NCBI GenBank assembly: GCA_934045905.1
Contig: OW203773.1
Location: forward strand, 20,695,246-20,759,245
DNA: 64,000 bases
Source: Leuctra nigra
Taxonomy: Eukaryota > Arthropoda > Insecta > Plecoptera > Leuctridae
Direction: 5' to 3'
The stretch's first letter is position 1. Every line of letters starts with the position of its first letter. Positions 54,455-64,000 of this stretch are shown piece by piece. The position numbers and the translations under genes are program-made. The notes under the pieces are model-generated. The model was given only the letters and a program-made list of their open reading frames with translations. It was not told the origin of the DNA and searched no databases.

Positions 54455-55615
54455 CCCATAAAAAACACTCGGTGTAAAAATACCAGCCAAGTCTCTTCAA
54501 CTAAAAAAAAATAGAAGAAATCTAAAAATTCAGCACTGAAAAGTAGTGATATCAAAAAACTGGCCAAGTCAAAACTTTTCAAAAAATACTTGGCGCATCG
54601 TGCATATGAATAGTATAGAAGTAGGCCGGAAATCAAATATACTCATCTATACATATAATATACCTATAATGCCCTAAAAAGCGATGCGCCAAGTATTTTT
54701 TGAAAAGTTTTGACTTGGCCAGTTTTTTGATATCACTACTTTTCAGTGCTGAATTTTTAGATTTCTTCTATTTTTTTTTTAGTTGAAGAGACTTGGCTGG
54801 TATTTTTACACCGAGTGTTTTTTATGGGGATTTCACTCCTTTTTTCAGTTTATTCTTACAACTTGTAACATATATTGTGGCAACAAAGACTATAATTCCT
54901 TAAAAAAATGCAATTTTGATTTGGTTGCTAAGAAAGGTTGTGCTTGTTACTATGTATGCTATAAAAAATATGCTATGAAGTATGGCGAAAGTTTCGTTCC
55001 AATCGGTCCAGCCGTTCTCGAGTTATGGCATCACTACCGGTTTTCAAAATGGCGACTGACATCACTGCCACCTAAACTTTGTATCTAATACATGTTATGT
55101 AACATTATAAGCCTTCTGAATATGTAGTAATTGTTATAAGACATGATTTTAGTCATATTTGGCATTTTTATGACGTCATTTTCGGTTCCGGTAATAGTAC
55201 ATTTCTATTTCGACTATAGATATTTTATAAAGATGGCCGTCCGAATCGTTTGGCGCTTGTTTCGTCCCGATCGGTCCATCCGTTTTTGAGACATGACGTC
55301 ACTTCCGGTTTCAAAATGGCGGCTTCAGATTGGTTTTATAAAAAGGCACCTCAGACGCCAAAAGTGCACATGTGGTAAAAATTTCAGATCGATCGGTTAA
55401 GCCGTTTAGGCTGTGGCCCTGTCAATAGAGTTTCCTGATATCATCTGAAAGAGAAGAAAAAAAGTTTTAATTTCAGTGTTTTCACGGCCCTCTGGCTCGC
55501 AAATAGCATGACCTGTTGTTCCCAAATTTGGTATATGTGGTGGGGTGGGCCATAGCTCGAAATTTAGATATTTCGCAACAACGTGAGATTTTCCAATTTT
55601 AAGATCCAGTAGGCC
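54454..55615 (+). mobile_element. GCCAAGTC Helitron-like element truncated by the assembly gap
   Basis: Nearly perfect hairpin arms (CCC 54455-54457 to GGGG 54826-54829) are followed by a long tail that matches 38034-38870 closely. It runs into Ns at 55616 about 120 bp before the expected terminal palindrome. It is the least decayed hairpin in the window. Confidence 0.75.
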
Positions 55616-55815
55616 NNNNNNNNNNNNNNNNNNNNNNNNNNNNNNNNNNNNNNNNNNNNNNNNNNNNNNNNNNNNNNNNNNNNNNNNNNNNNNNNNNNNN
55701 NNNNNNNNNNNNNNNNNNNNNNNNNNNNNNNNNNNNNNNNNNNNNNNNNNNNNNNNNNNNNNNNNNNNNNNNNNNNNNNNNNNNNNNNNNNNNNNNNNNN
55801 NNNNNNNNNNNNNNN
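55616..55815. other. Assembly gap of exactly 200 N
   Basis: A round gap size, probably a placeholder rather than a measured distance. The sequences on the two sides (AT-rich repeat and GC-rich reverse transcriptase) may not be truly adjacent. Confidence 0.95.
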
Positions 55816-56922
55816 ATTGCCATGAGGCGACTCCAGGATCATGCTGACAGGAACGAGGTGATCATCGACGAACAGTTTGGTTTTCGTAAACATCACTCGA
55901 CCACGCATCAGCTGCTTCGAGTCGTCAATAAAATCACGCACGGCTTCAACATCAAAAAGATGACCGGGATTGTGTTCTTGGACGTCGCCAAAGCATTCGA
56001 TCGAGTCTGGCACGAAGGCCTGCTGGCGAAGCTGATCGACCACGAGTTCCCGCCGTATCTCGTAAACTTCGTTGCCAGCTTCCTGCGCGGTCGTTCCTTT
56101 CACGTTTCGATCCGCGAAGAAAGATCGACGACCCGGCCCATCCAGGCTGGCGTGCCGCAGGGGTCAATCATGGCTCCGTTCCTCTTCAGCGTTTTCACGA
56201 ACGACGTGCCACGAGATCTGGCCGGTGTCGACTTGGGTTTCTACGCCGACGACGCCGCCGTCAGCGCTCAGTCCTGGAGCGGGGCGGAAATCGAGAAGAA
56301 TCTGCAGGCAGCTCTGAACGGACTCTCAGCTTGGTACTCCAAATGGCGTATCAAGCTGAACGCGTCCAAGACGACGGCGACGCTCTTCCATCGACGGGAG
56401 GTCAAGCACCATCCGCGACTGACGCTGTGCGGCGAGACCATCTCGTGGACCCCTAGCAGCCTCTACCTTGGAGTCGTCCTGGATGCCAAGATGACCTGGC
56501 GCGCTCACGTCGAGCGGACCCAGCAGCGAGCGACGAAGAAGATGGCGGCGCTCTACCCACTTCTTCGAAGCAAGGCAATGTCCGCCGACACCAAGCGCCG
56601 GGTCTACACGGCCATCATCAGGCCGACTCTCAGCTACGCCGCTCCTGTCTGGAGCGGCTGCGCTACGCACCTGCTGCGAATCCTGCAGCGGGTGCAAAAC
56701 AAGGTAGGGAAGCTCATCCTAGGGGTCCCACGCTTCACGAGATCCGATGACGTCCACCAGCAGCTGGATTTGGAGTTCTTGGCGGACCATCTGCTCCGGA
56801 TCAACCAACGGTTCTACGAGCAGCTCGCCGAGAACTCCAACCCACTCATCGAGCGTCTCAGCCGCATAGAGGCGAGTCCGTGGGATCGATTTCCACGGCC
56901 AACCTCAGCGTTGGATATCTGA
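55816..56922 (+). CDS. Jockey-clade reverse transcriptase, 5' end lost in the gap
   Basis: An intact frame of about 368 codons, open at the gap, covers most of a non-LTR reverse transcriptase. Numbering from the ATG at 55822: QFGFRKHHST (17-27), VFLDVAKAFDRVW with D54 and D60, GVPQGSIMAPFLF (110-122) and the catalytic YADD at 141-144. The thumb and the usual C-terminal region follow (LRILQRVQNKVGKLILG). The product would copy element RNA at a nicked target. GC content is far above that of the window and no stop interrupts it, suggesting a young or foreign element, or a join with unrelated sequence across the gap. Endonuclease and ORF1 are not visible. Confidence 0.85.
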   Translation: MAMRRLQDHADRNEVIIDEQFGFRKHHSTTHQLLRVVNKITHGFNIKKMTGIVFLDVAKAFDRVWHEGLLAKLIDHEFPPYLVNFVASFLRGRSFHVSIREERSTTRPIQAGVPQGSIMAPFLFSVFTNDVPRDLAGVDLGFYADDAAVSAQSWSGAEIEKNLQAALNGLSAWYSKWRIKLNASKTTATLFHRREVKHHPRLTLCGETISWTPSSLYLGVVLDAKMTWRAHVERTQQRATKKMAALYPLLRSKAMSADTKRRVYTAIIRPTLSYAAPVWSGCATHLLRILQRVQNKVGKLILGVPRFTRSDDVHQQLDLEFLADHLLRINQRFYEQLAENSNPLIERLSRIEASPWDRFPRPTSALDI

Positions 56923-57497
56923 GGGCGCTGTCAGTCGCCGACTAAATTCGTGAAGAATTTCGTGCCGACCAATCATAATGCAGCAGGTAAAATTGGCATC
57001 AAGCCAGATGTCCTGATTTCATTGGTCAACAGGCCAATCAGCCAGAAGGAGGATTGACTATTTATCCGAATAAGAGACAATCTTTGATACATAAAATTGT
57101 GCTTTATTTATCAGAAGTGAACATATAGATAACAAATTATCGTAATATTGTTCTAAATCAAGGGAATAGTCACAAATAATTCTGGATTAGGGGGGCGGGG
57201 TTATCTTTACTTGTCTGAAGAGTAGAGACAATCTACGCATGCGCAACAAAAATACACTAACTAAACTTTTTTTTTCATGTTGGCATGTATGTAATGTTAC
57301 CTGCTTACCAAGATAAATGAAATGTCAGACAATAATAATTATGTAAATTGTAAATTATTATTAAAATCGAACAAATATGTATCTTTCCCAAATTGTTCTC
57401 CGAGTGTCTGATATCAGCGGAAATGATTAACGTAAGTTATTCACCATTCGATGACGTTCTCTTGAAAATCATCTTTTAATTTGATTGTCATTTTCAG
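56923..57497. other. Intergenic, upstream of the 57.5 kb gene
   Basis: No gene. The retrotransposon 3' boundary is not obvious: neither a poly(A) nor a simple repeat follows the stop within 150 bp. Confidence 0.4.
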
Positions 57498-57779
57498 GTT
57501 GTTGACATTCAAAGCAGTAACAGTAACATTGCTACTTGCTGCACTTTCCTGTGAGTTTGGTCCGTCCGAAGAGAGATTTCAACCCAACTATAAGCATGCA
57601 GGTCAGTTTACATTTTGTTCTGCGTGCTTCTTGGAAACGGTGAATGTGTTCATTATCGCCCTACAGGTAGCTGTTCAGAACAGTTCCGAACAAACTCAAC
57701 GAACATGGCTACTGTATCAGGACCAGATATCAATGATTTATCCGAAATTGCTACTTATATGACATTGCTTAATACAAGA
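57498..57779 (+). other. Probable 5' exons of the 57.5-60.6 kb gene
   Basis: Splice-like borders suggest a non-coding exon 57498-57600 (after TCATTTTCAG, before GTCAGT) and an exon from about 57667 (after CGCCCTACAG). The latter contains ATG 57705 and reads MATVSGPDINDLSEIATYM, then TLLNTR. Ending that exon at 57779 leaves phase 0, which fits the next exon, but the donor AGA/GTCCCT is poor. The ATG context and the acidic, helical look of the peptide favour a real N-terminus. The exact junction is uncertain. Confidence 0.4.
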
Positions 57780-57893
57780 GTCCCTTGCTTTTCTTATAGC
57801 AAAGATCGCAGACGTTGAATAAAGAGTTTCGCACCCTGGTCGTTCACGATGACAATGGTATAAACTGCAACTGAATGTGTTGTTTCATTTCAG

Positions 57894-58088
57894 GACCCTG
57901 ATTACTCGGAGGCTCTGGACGCGACCGTGAAGGTGGAGATTGAAGAATGTGTTGTGGACGTCAAGCCAGATCCCGACCTCTTGCCTGCGTACGACCGCCA
58001 TTACGTCTTTCTACCGGAGCCTCCAGTCGTTGACGACGAGCTCCACTCTCCAAACACTGCGGTACATTTGAATCAAGAATCAGATCTG
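57894..58088 (+). CDS. Second coding exon: acidic region
   Basis: Between TTTCATTTCAG and GTAAATAT, 65 codons in phase 0 read DPDYSEALDATVKVEIEEC, then an acidic, proline-rich stretch. No domain is recognised. Both phases are 0, matching the exons on each side. Confidence 0.6.
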
Positions 58089-58615
58089 GTAAATATTGAA
58101 CTAATCTCTATTTTCATATTTACTGCATTAAATACAGCTGCTCTGCTAAACCTACAATTCCATAACAAACCAATAAAATGCTCTAAAAACTTCAGTGGGC
58201 CTTTTTGATTTGTATTGTATGATACCTCTGAGGCCCATCAGTGATGGATCGGCCAGGAGGGCGAGTGGGGCCAAGCCCCTGCAAATCAAGCAGAGTAGGT
58301 ACCTACCTATTCTGTGTATTCTGTCTGTTTGTTGTTTATTTTGTAGAATTAATTAATTCACACAAATTTGGGTACCTAGGTATTCAAGTAAAATAAGGAA
58401 AATTGACAATTGCCATCACTGACACATCCAAGGCAAGCTATGCTTTTACCTGGACCCATATTTTCGAGATTGTTTGAGTGCTCATAATCGAGCGTGACGT
58501 CAAAGTGATGTCCTAATATCATTCAATCTTCTGTGACAGTTTATTATTTTGTTTCATCTGGCCTCAGGCGCCCATATTGGTCGCCTAACGGTGCTCAGGC
58601 GGCGGCCATATAAGT

Positions 58616-58646
58616 GCTCGCTTATCAACGCTGAGCGTTTTCCTAG
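58616..58646 (+). repeat. Helitron 3' terminus, copy C
   Basis: GCTCGCTTATCAACG then CTGAGCGTTTTCCTAG, followed by T. It is slightly shortened in the hairpin loop relative to copies A and B. It lies in the intron between exons 58088 and 58807. Confidence 0.6.
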
Positions 58647-58806
58647 TTTGTAGAAAAGGGGCCAGTCTGTGTGAAGCTGGATCTGGGTTTGTCAATGCTT
58701 TTCATGAATGTCTTTACTTTTCGGTTGGCCCAACGAGTGGAAACACTATGTCTGATTTTCTTTGAATAGCCTACCAATTTTATGTTTTGTTTCTTTGTTT
58801 TTAAAG

Positions 58807-58878
58807 GTACAGGGAAGAAAGCGGACCAGGGATCCAAGTACATGGAAAAGAAATGTTAAAAAGAACAAGAACTTACAT
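58807..58878 (+). CDS. Third coding exon: basic stretch
   Basis: 24 codons in phase 0 between TTTTTAAAG and GTGAGTAT. The sequence GRKRTRDPSTWKRNVKKNKN is highly basic and looks like a nuclear localisation or DNA-contact segment. An alternative acceptor six bases further (after GTACAG) would drop two codons. Confidence 0.65.
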
Positions 58879-59914
58879 GTGAGTATCCTCACATTTAATG
58901 AATTATTAGGTTTTTAATGAAAGTGAGATAAGTATGTTTTAGTTTTGTTCATTTTTCTCATTCGTTTTTAATTTTAGACTTGTTTCTTTTTGAAGTGAAG
59001 GCTAAATCGAATGAAGAGGTTGCAATATTTTGCAATTAGGTTTTACCTACTGGTCTATTTGATTTGATTTCATCTAAAAACAAGTTTTTAAATTATTGAT
59101 CTTAACTAAAATAATGCCTTCAAAGCTTGCATAATTTTTAATAGCATACCTACCATTGACACCTAGCTAATAGGTAGACTAGATTTATTTTCAAAATTAT
59201 ACCTATGTATATCTTCAATGTCAATATTGTTGAACGGCAAGGCGTTTTTTTAGAATTTAAACAATTTAAAAACTGGATGATAGACTAAATTTTTTACCAA
59301 TCTTGACTGTTCGAGGAGGGGGGGATGGATAATTCCAAACATACTACCCACCCATCATATACGTCATCAGTGGTTAATTTGGGGGCGAACGCATCCCCTC
59401 ACTCACTTTTAGTGAAAATGTGTGCAAAATTTAAAAAAAAATGTTTTGTAAAGAAAGTGCTCCTCAGAACGTCTCAAAATTGATTTCAAAGTGTCAAAAA
59501 AACAAAAAACGCCCTGCGGGGCAAGGTAGGGCGCGCCACCCAAACCCCCCTTCCCCCGTGAGAATTTTTTTCCTTGGACTTTCCCCCCAGTGGTTAATTT
59601 GGGGGGCGGACGAGGGCGGACGCGTCCCCTCACTCTTTTTTCAGGGAAGACGCCGTCCGCCCACTTATTTTTCATGGAAGTAAAAATTGTCTTAAAATTG
59701 TGTACAAATGGCGTTAAAAGGCACCAAATTTGGTCCTGAAATTCAAAAATTTTCCCAGGGCTACGCGCCCCGGACCTGCATTGTGCTATAGCAAATAATA
59801 TGTTTCCCTAACAATAGCCGAGCGTCCACCCACTTATTATACGTCATCCACTCATCATGCTACATGTGCTACCTACTTCTTATACACCTCTTACCTCTTT
59901 TGTTATTATTTCAG
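58879..59914 (+). other. Intron of the 57.5-60.6 kb gene
   Basis: The borders are GTGAGTATCC and TTATTTCAG. A duplicated, GC-richer segment is present: CAGTGGTTAATTTGGGGG with CCCCTCACTC occurs near 59370 and again near 59588. No exon was recognised inside. Confidence 0.55.
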
Positions 59915-60568
59915 GGTACTCATAAAACATTTCAGCCGCTTGACTCCTGCTGCGTAAGAAGAAAGTGCTGGTCGCTTCTTACAGAAGAGGAACAGCAAGC
60001 AAAGTTCAAGTACTTTTACGACAGTTTTGAAGAAAAAAACGATCAAAACTATTATCTCTCTACTCTAATGTCATGGAAGTACCCGGCTACGACGTCTAAT
60101 ACGGCGCAGAAGAACCGCTCGAACACTTGGCGTTACGCCATCGACGTAAATGGATCCATGAAGAGAGTTTGCAAGGCGTTTTTATATAATCTATTTCAAA
60201 TACATCATTCCCGTCTTGATCTTATTCAATCGAAGATGACATATAACCAACCGCTGGAGGATATGAAAGGACGCCACAGGATCAGGCCTAGAAAAATATC
60301 CGAGGAAGACTGGAAGCTTGTGGAAATCCATTGCCTTTCTCTGCCGCATACGAAAGCGACGGAAGATTTCCCGCTGAACTGTTTCTCTGATCCCGATCTG
60401 AATCTACGTGTTTTGTTCGATCTGTTCGAGGAATATTATCAAAGTGTGACCGGGAATGTCTTGACGAGTATGTCGGTGTCAACGTACCACAAACATTTTA
60501 GAAGGAATGTTAATTTCACGTTCAAGCATTCTTGTACGGATGAACTGTGTTGGGAAAGTTCCAGTTGA
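59915..60568 (+). CDS. Last coding exon of an uncharacterised insect protein
   Basis: 217 codons in phase 0. It starts GTHKTFQPLDSCCVRRKCW, with a Cys cluster (CC-x3-KC). It includes MKRVCKAFLYNLFQIH, which resembles a VCK-FFL-TL-I motif in a family of uncharacterised insect proteins with an upstream basic RKR-WKRN segment (from memory). A later part reads PLNCFSDPDLNLRVLFDLF and STYHKHFRRNVNFTF, also in that family's order. It stops at TGA 60566-60568, soon after CTDELC. Relatives are often longer and may derive from a DDE transposon, so this could be a shortened or domesticated member. Nuclear location is suggested only by the basic exon. Confidence 0.65.
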   Translation, partial: GTHKTFQPLDSCCVRRKCWSLLTEEEQQAKFKYFYDSFEEKNDQNYYLSTLMSWKYPATTSNTAQKNRSNTWRYAIDVNGSMKRVCKAFLYNLFQIHHSRLDLIQSKMTYNQPLEDMKGRHRIRPRKISEEDWKLVEIHCLSLPHTKATEDFPLNCFSDPDLNLRVLFDLFEEYYQSVTGNVLTSMSVSTYHKHFRRNVNFTFKHSCTDELCWESSS

Positions 60569-60938
60569 GACGGATCTAGTTTATTTTTCTGTTTGCCATG
60601 ACCAAGTAGGAGGTAGTTCCAGTTTGTTACTTATAACTAGGTACCTATCTAATAATTCCTACTTACAAAGTAGATAATTTTTAATAATTTAAGGGGTGTG
60701 AATATTGGAAAAATTATAATTATTTGAAAATATTCCTAATCCATATTTGAAACTGTTACAGAAACTGGACATTTATTTCAAGTCCTAGGTACTATGTACT
60801 TTGAAAAATCCAATCATGTGAAATCGAATTCATGTGATCCATACTACTCAAAATAATCTTATCACAGGTAGGATCTTTTCATTATTGTCAAAAATATGAG
60901 TTTGTACCTACACCTTAATGGCATGCCCTTGGAAGTTA
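60569..60938. other. 3' flank, no gene
   Basis: AT-rich sequence after the stop codon. No canonical AATAAA could be assigned with certainty. Confidence 0.4.
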
Positions 60939-61508
60939 AGTAAGGTTTCCAAGGGCGGAATTTCGCCGCGTTGCGGGAAATATTTCGCGACGGATTTGTT
61001 CCGCGGAAGTATCTCGTTTCCAAGCGCGAATTTTTCTCCGCCTAGTTTGTAGTGGTACCTAGCGGCCAAATTAGGCAGCGTTGAAATAAGTCGATCTATC
61101 GAGATCGATATCTTAAAATCGTAAAGACAAGGATTGTCCTAGACCACTTCAATAAAATATTCTGGATCATATTCCATGATTAGTACATATTTTATTAATA
61201 AACAAATATATACTTGACAACACATGTCACTACTTGACGGCAGACAACAGATTGGATTTATATCGAATATCGATATCGAAAGTCGACTGAAAAACGGAAA
61301 CTATAACACCACGAACCTGGCGGTAATCGTGAGAAAACTACCGGCTTCCGGTGCGCGGAACGAATTTCGTCCCGCTAAAGTAGGAGTAGATTCAACTTTC
61401 TCGGCGGCGACTTCGCCGCTGGGTTTCTGGCTTGTGATTGGTCAAAGTCAGTCATTTTGCGGAATTTCTCCCGCAACGCGGCGAAATTCCGCCCTTGGAA
61501 ACCTTACT
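60939..61508. mobile_element. PIF/Harbinger-like MITE
   Basis: Inverted ends AGTAAGGTTTCCAAGGGCGG (60939) and the reverse complement finishing CCTTGGAAACCTTACT (61508) share about 45 bp including AATTTCGCCGCGTTGCGGG. TTA borders both sides (60936-60938 and 61509-61511). A 3-bp TTA/TAA duplication is characteristic of PIF/Harbinger. The 570-bp interior holds no transposase. Confidence 0.75.
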
Positions 61509-61511
61509 TTA

Positions 61512-62123
61512 GTCTCAAACTAATCGACATTCATTCGGAATATTTTTGGCAATTTTTCGATATTCTTATTCAAAGTAAAAATTCACAAAGCATTGTCTAT
61601 ATATTATAGATAATAATGACGTCCTATTTCATGTATGTATATTATGTAGAAAATAAACTGTTATTGATTTTGATTCGTTTAAAGGCACTGTTCCATTACA
61701 TTATTTCATTTCATAAATTTCCCGGGAAAAAATATTTTATTCTTCAATGTTGGCACTCCTGAATTACATCAGACAGCTGTCAAGTGTCATCATCATCGTG
61801 AGAACGAATAAATATATTTTTCTTTGAGGAAAGGGTAAATATCACTTTTTTGTAATTGTTTCTGTGTTTATTCAGTAGTATTCATGTTTAGGATTGAATG
61901 TTCTGACATAGGATTCTTTTTTCAGTTCGAGGAGCAGTTAAATCTTAACGAATAGGTATCGGTATGGGATTTTGAGGTTAAGTCGTGAGCCGGCTGTGCT
62001 GTTTGCCCACTGATAATCCTGCTTCTACGTCAGTGTGTTCGCCAAGGTATGTAGCTAAACTTCCTATCTTTTCACATGCATAAGGGTAAAATCGTTGTCC
62101 AGCATTTGAATTGTAATTCTAAT
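61512..62123. other. Intergenic stretch
   Basis: No gene recognised. GT-AG-like signals exist but no supported exon. Confidence 0.4.
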
Positions 62124-63009
62124 AGGTAGGGTGGTGGATGGTATTTGCGGTCACCTAAGACAATTTTGCACTTCACACGCATGTAGAAAACGATCTGTTG
62201 ACAGTTCAATATCTTTGAAGGTCACTTTCTGTCCGTGAACTGTCACAGAATGAATATAATTTTTTGTTTTATCAGTTGGCTATACGTGGTAGACACGATT
62301 TGGCGCTTTTGTTAAAAAAACAGGAGAATTGCGGTCAATGGATAAATAATTAATTTTGGGATCTTCTAGCATTACTTGGATTGGTTAATTGCTGTAATAA
62401 CACTCCCACTGTGTCACTTTAAACAGATAAATGTATCTAACGTCATAAAAGTATTCTATTAATTTGTAAAATGACTGTTCTCCCAGAATCAGCTGGTGTT
62501 CATGGTCGGCCATCTTGAATTCTTAATTTCTTGCTTATGCCTTGATCCGCCATTTAAAATACATGTGTTGACCGCAAATGCAGCCTGCGTTTTAGGGGTC
62601 CGAATTGCGGGCACGTCACTCTTTTGTTTTTTTAAAGAATACGGGATACTTTTCAGTCTTAGTGCAATTATTTTATTCATTAATAATGTTGTTATAATAA
62701 TATATTTGACTTGTGGCACATTCCTAAAAGAATTTAATATATAAATCACTTGTTGAATATCACGCCCAGCTGCGTGATTCTTACGCCATTAGGTTGACAG
62801 TCTGGAATTTTCAACACAAATGAATTTTTATCTTGTAAACAGCAATGTCAAATAGAAATCTGGCGCGCTAGAAGTTCGAAGGAAGTGCCAAAGAAGGCTT
62901 AGATACCAGGTTTGCCAACAATAATATACAAAACAACACGTAATAACCAATATATTACGCCGTGACCGCATATAGGTGCCGACCGCAATTACCATCCACC
63001 ACCCTACCT
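62124..63009. mobile_element. MITE-like element with 29-bp inverted ends
   Basis: AGGTAGGGTGGTGGATGGTA then TTGCGGTC at 62124-62152 is the inverted repeat of 62981-63009, with two mismatches. Extra copies of TGACCGCA/TGCGGTCA occur inside (62332, 62569, 62961). The target duplication could not be fixed because the flanks themselves are complementary. Interior non-coding. Confidence 0.6.
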
Positions 63010-63185
63010 ATTTCTGAGCCATGAACTGTTCACGAACTTACTCTGCTTTCACGTTTTGTTTGTTTGCATGTTTGTTTTATTTGCAACCATAAAATGAATC
63101 CGTTCACGTTTTCTTTGTTTCAAACGTAAAAAAGTTGACAACAATGCATTAGCCTTCAACTTTTGTCATGTCAAATATTTACAAT

Positions 63186-63557
63186 GTAAAGGCTCATTCA
63201 CAATGCACCGCTAACTTAAACTTTAACTTAAACTTATAAACTTGACCCTATTCACAATGACAACGCCAACGTAAACTATTAGCCAATCACAACGCTTCAA
63301 ATAGAATACCTCGGGATTCTTCGCCTTCACCTCGGGTATCTTCGTATTATTGCCCGATTTCTATTGTTTGACTCAAGGTCGACCGCTAACTTAAACGTGA
63401 ATGTTTGGGTTTTGGTAACTTTCAAGTTAAAGTTAACGTCGTTAAGTTAGCGTTCTGCCGTTGTGAATGCTACCCAGTGATCCCGTAAAACAAACATTCT
63501 TAAGTTAAAGTAAACGTTTCAAGTTAAAGTTAGCGGTGCATTGTGAATGCGCCTTTA
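63186..63557. mobile_element. MITE with TAAAGG ends
   Basis: TAAAGGCTCATTCACAATGC at the left is inverted at the right (GCATTGTGAATGCGCCTTTA). Many TTAACTT/AAGTTAA words occur below the ends. ATG borders both sides (63183-63185 and 63558-63560), a possible 3-bp duplication. If the ends are redrawn, other duplications are possible, so the superfamily is left open. Confidence 0.65.
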
Positions 63558-63560
63558 ATG

Positions 63561-64000
63561 TAAAACTGGTTCAAAACGGGAATCTCAAGAATTGGCCTCG
63601 TTGATGCAGCTCCTAGTTTTTGGTCAGAGCACATTGGACTTTACATTATCTAGGACACACACAATGGGCATTCATTCATTGTATGAGAGTTAATTAAGCT
63701 CATCACTTACTTTAGCTACTGCGCATTTAATGACTCCCCAACACCTTCGCCTTACACTGTTGCTCATGTTGATGTTGCGACGCGTCAAACCTGTCACTTA
63801 AACATGGCTAAGCCTCATTGTTGGACTTTTCAAATGTGCCGAAAGTTCCAACAGAAATAATGTTGACAATAATGTAAGTTTGTGAATTCTTGCAGACGTT
63901 TTGAGATCTTTGTGAAACATTGATGAGAGAAGGAAGGGATCTCGACTCGATGATGGGAAGTGAGTGCTCAACTACCACTTGACAGACCGCTGACCTCGCT
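63561..64000. other. Right-edge intergenic stretch
   Basis: Nothing recognised; a gene may begin beyond the window. Confidence 0.4.

Overview
The window is eukaryotic, AT-rich and dense with small transposons. Spliced genes (GT/AG junctions with matching codon phase), AATAAA signals, TTAA, TTA and TA target-site duplications, jockey-type reverse transcriptases and frequent TAGGTACCTA-like words point to an arthropod. An insect is likely and a hemipteran is my best guess; the species is not identified. No bacterial operons, CRISPR arrays, rRNA or tRNA genes were seen.

Layout. 1-11 kb: fold-back and hAT-like elements, a 3' remnant of a non-LTR retrotransposon inside a long-TIR element, and a decayed THAP-domain fragment present as an inverted pair. 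10.6-15.0 kb: a Mutator-like (MULE) transposon with terminal inverted repeats, 13-bp flanking repeats and a spliced, frameshifted transposase. 15-20 kb: nested palindromic elements. 20.1-20.8 kb: a 5'-truncated non-LTR fragment. 21.07-26.15 kb: a small host gene of at least two exons for a secreted or membrane-anchored, cysteine-rich, Ly6-like protein, with a 4.6 kb intron. 26.4-30 kb: more palindromic elements, a non-LTR reverse-transcriptase remnant and a long (AG)n tract. 32.4-37.3 kb (minus) and 44.0-45.7 kb (plus): two divergently oriented paralogues (1661 and 559 aa) with a shared extracellular-type domain and collagen-like Gly-rich tracts. They are separated by a three-layer nest of transposons. 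46.7-52.9 kb (minus): a NACHT-ankyrin gene whose N-terminal domain resembles PD-(D/E)xK nucleases, with an in-frame TAA inside the NACHT core. 54.5-56.9 kb: another fold-back element, a 200-N assembly gap and a GC-rich jockey-like reverse transcriptase. 57.5-60.6 kb (plus): a multi-exon gene of a family I know only as uncharacterised insect proteins, perhaps transposon-derived. 60.9-63.6 kb: three further MITEs, one bounded by TTA.

The most interesting locus is 46.7-52.9 kb. A candidate nuclease domain, a NACHT ATPase and an ankyrin array would give an effector-switch-sensor order like that of immune STAND ATPases, including bacterial Avs proteins. The copy here carries a nonsense codon between Walker B and the sensor-1 region, and one exon boundary could not be resolved. 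The second main theme is mobile-element architecture. Independent flank evidence (empty-site reconstruction for one Helitron-like element, TTAA and TTA duplications, a shared target word for a MULE and an adjacent MITE) allows several element ends to be placed to the base.
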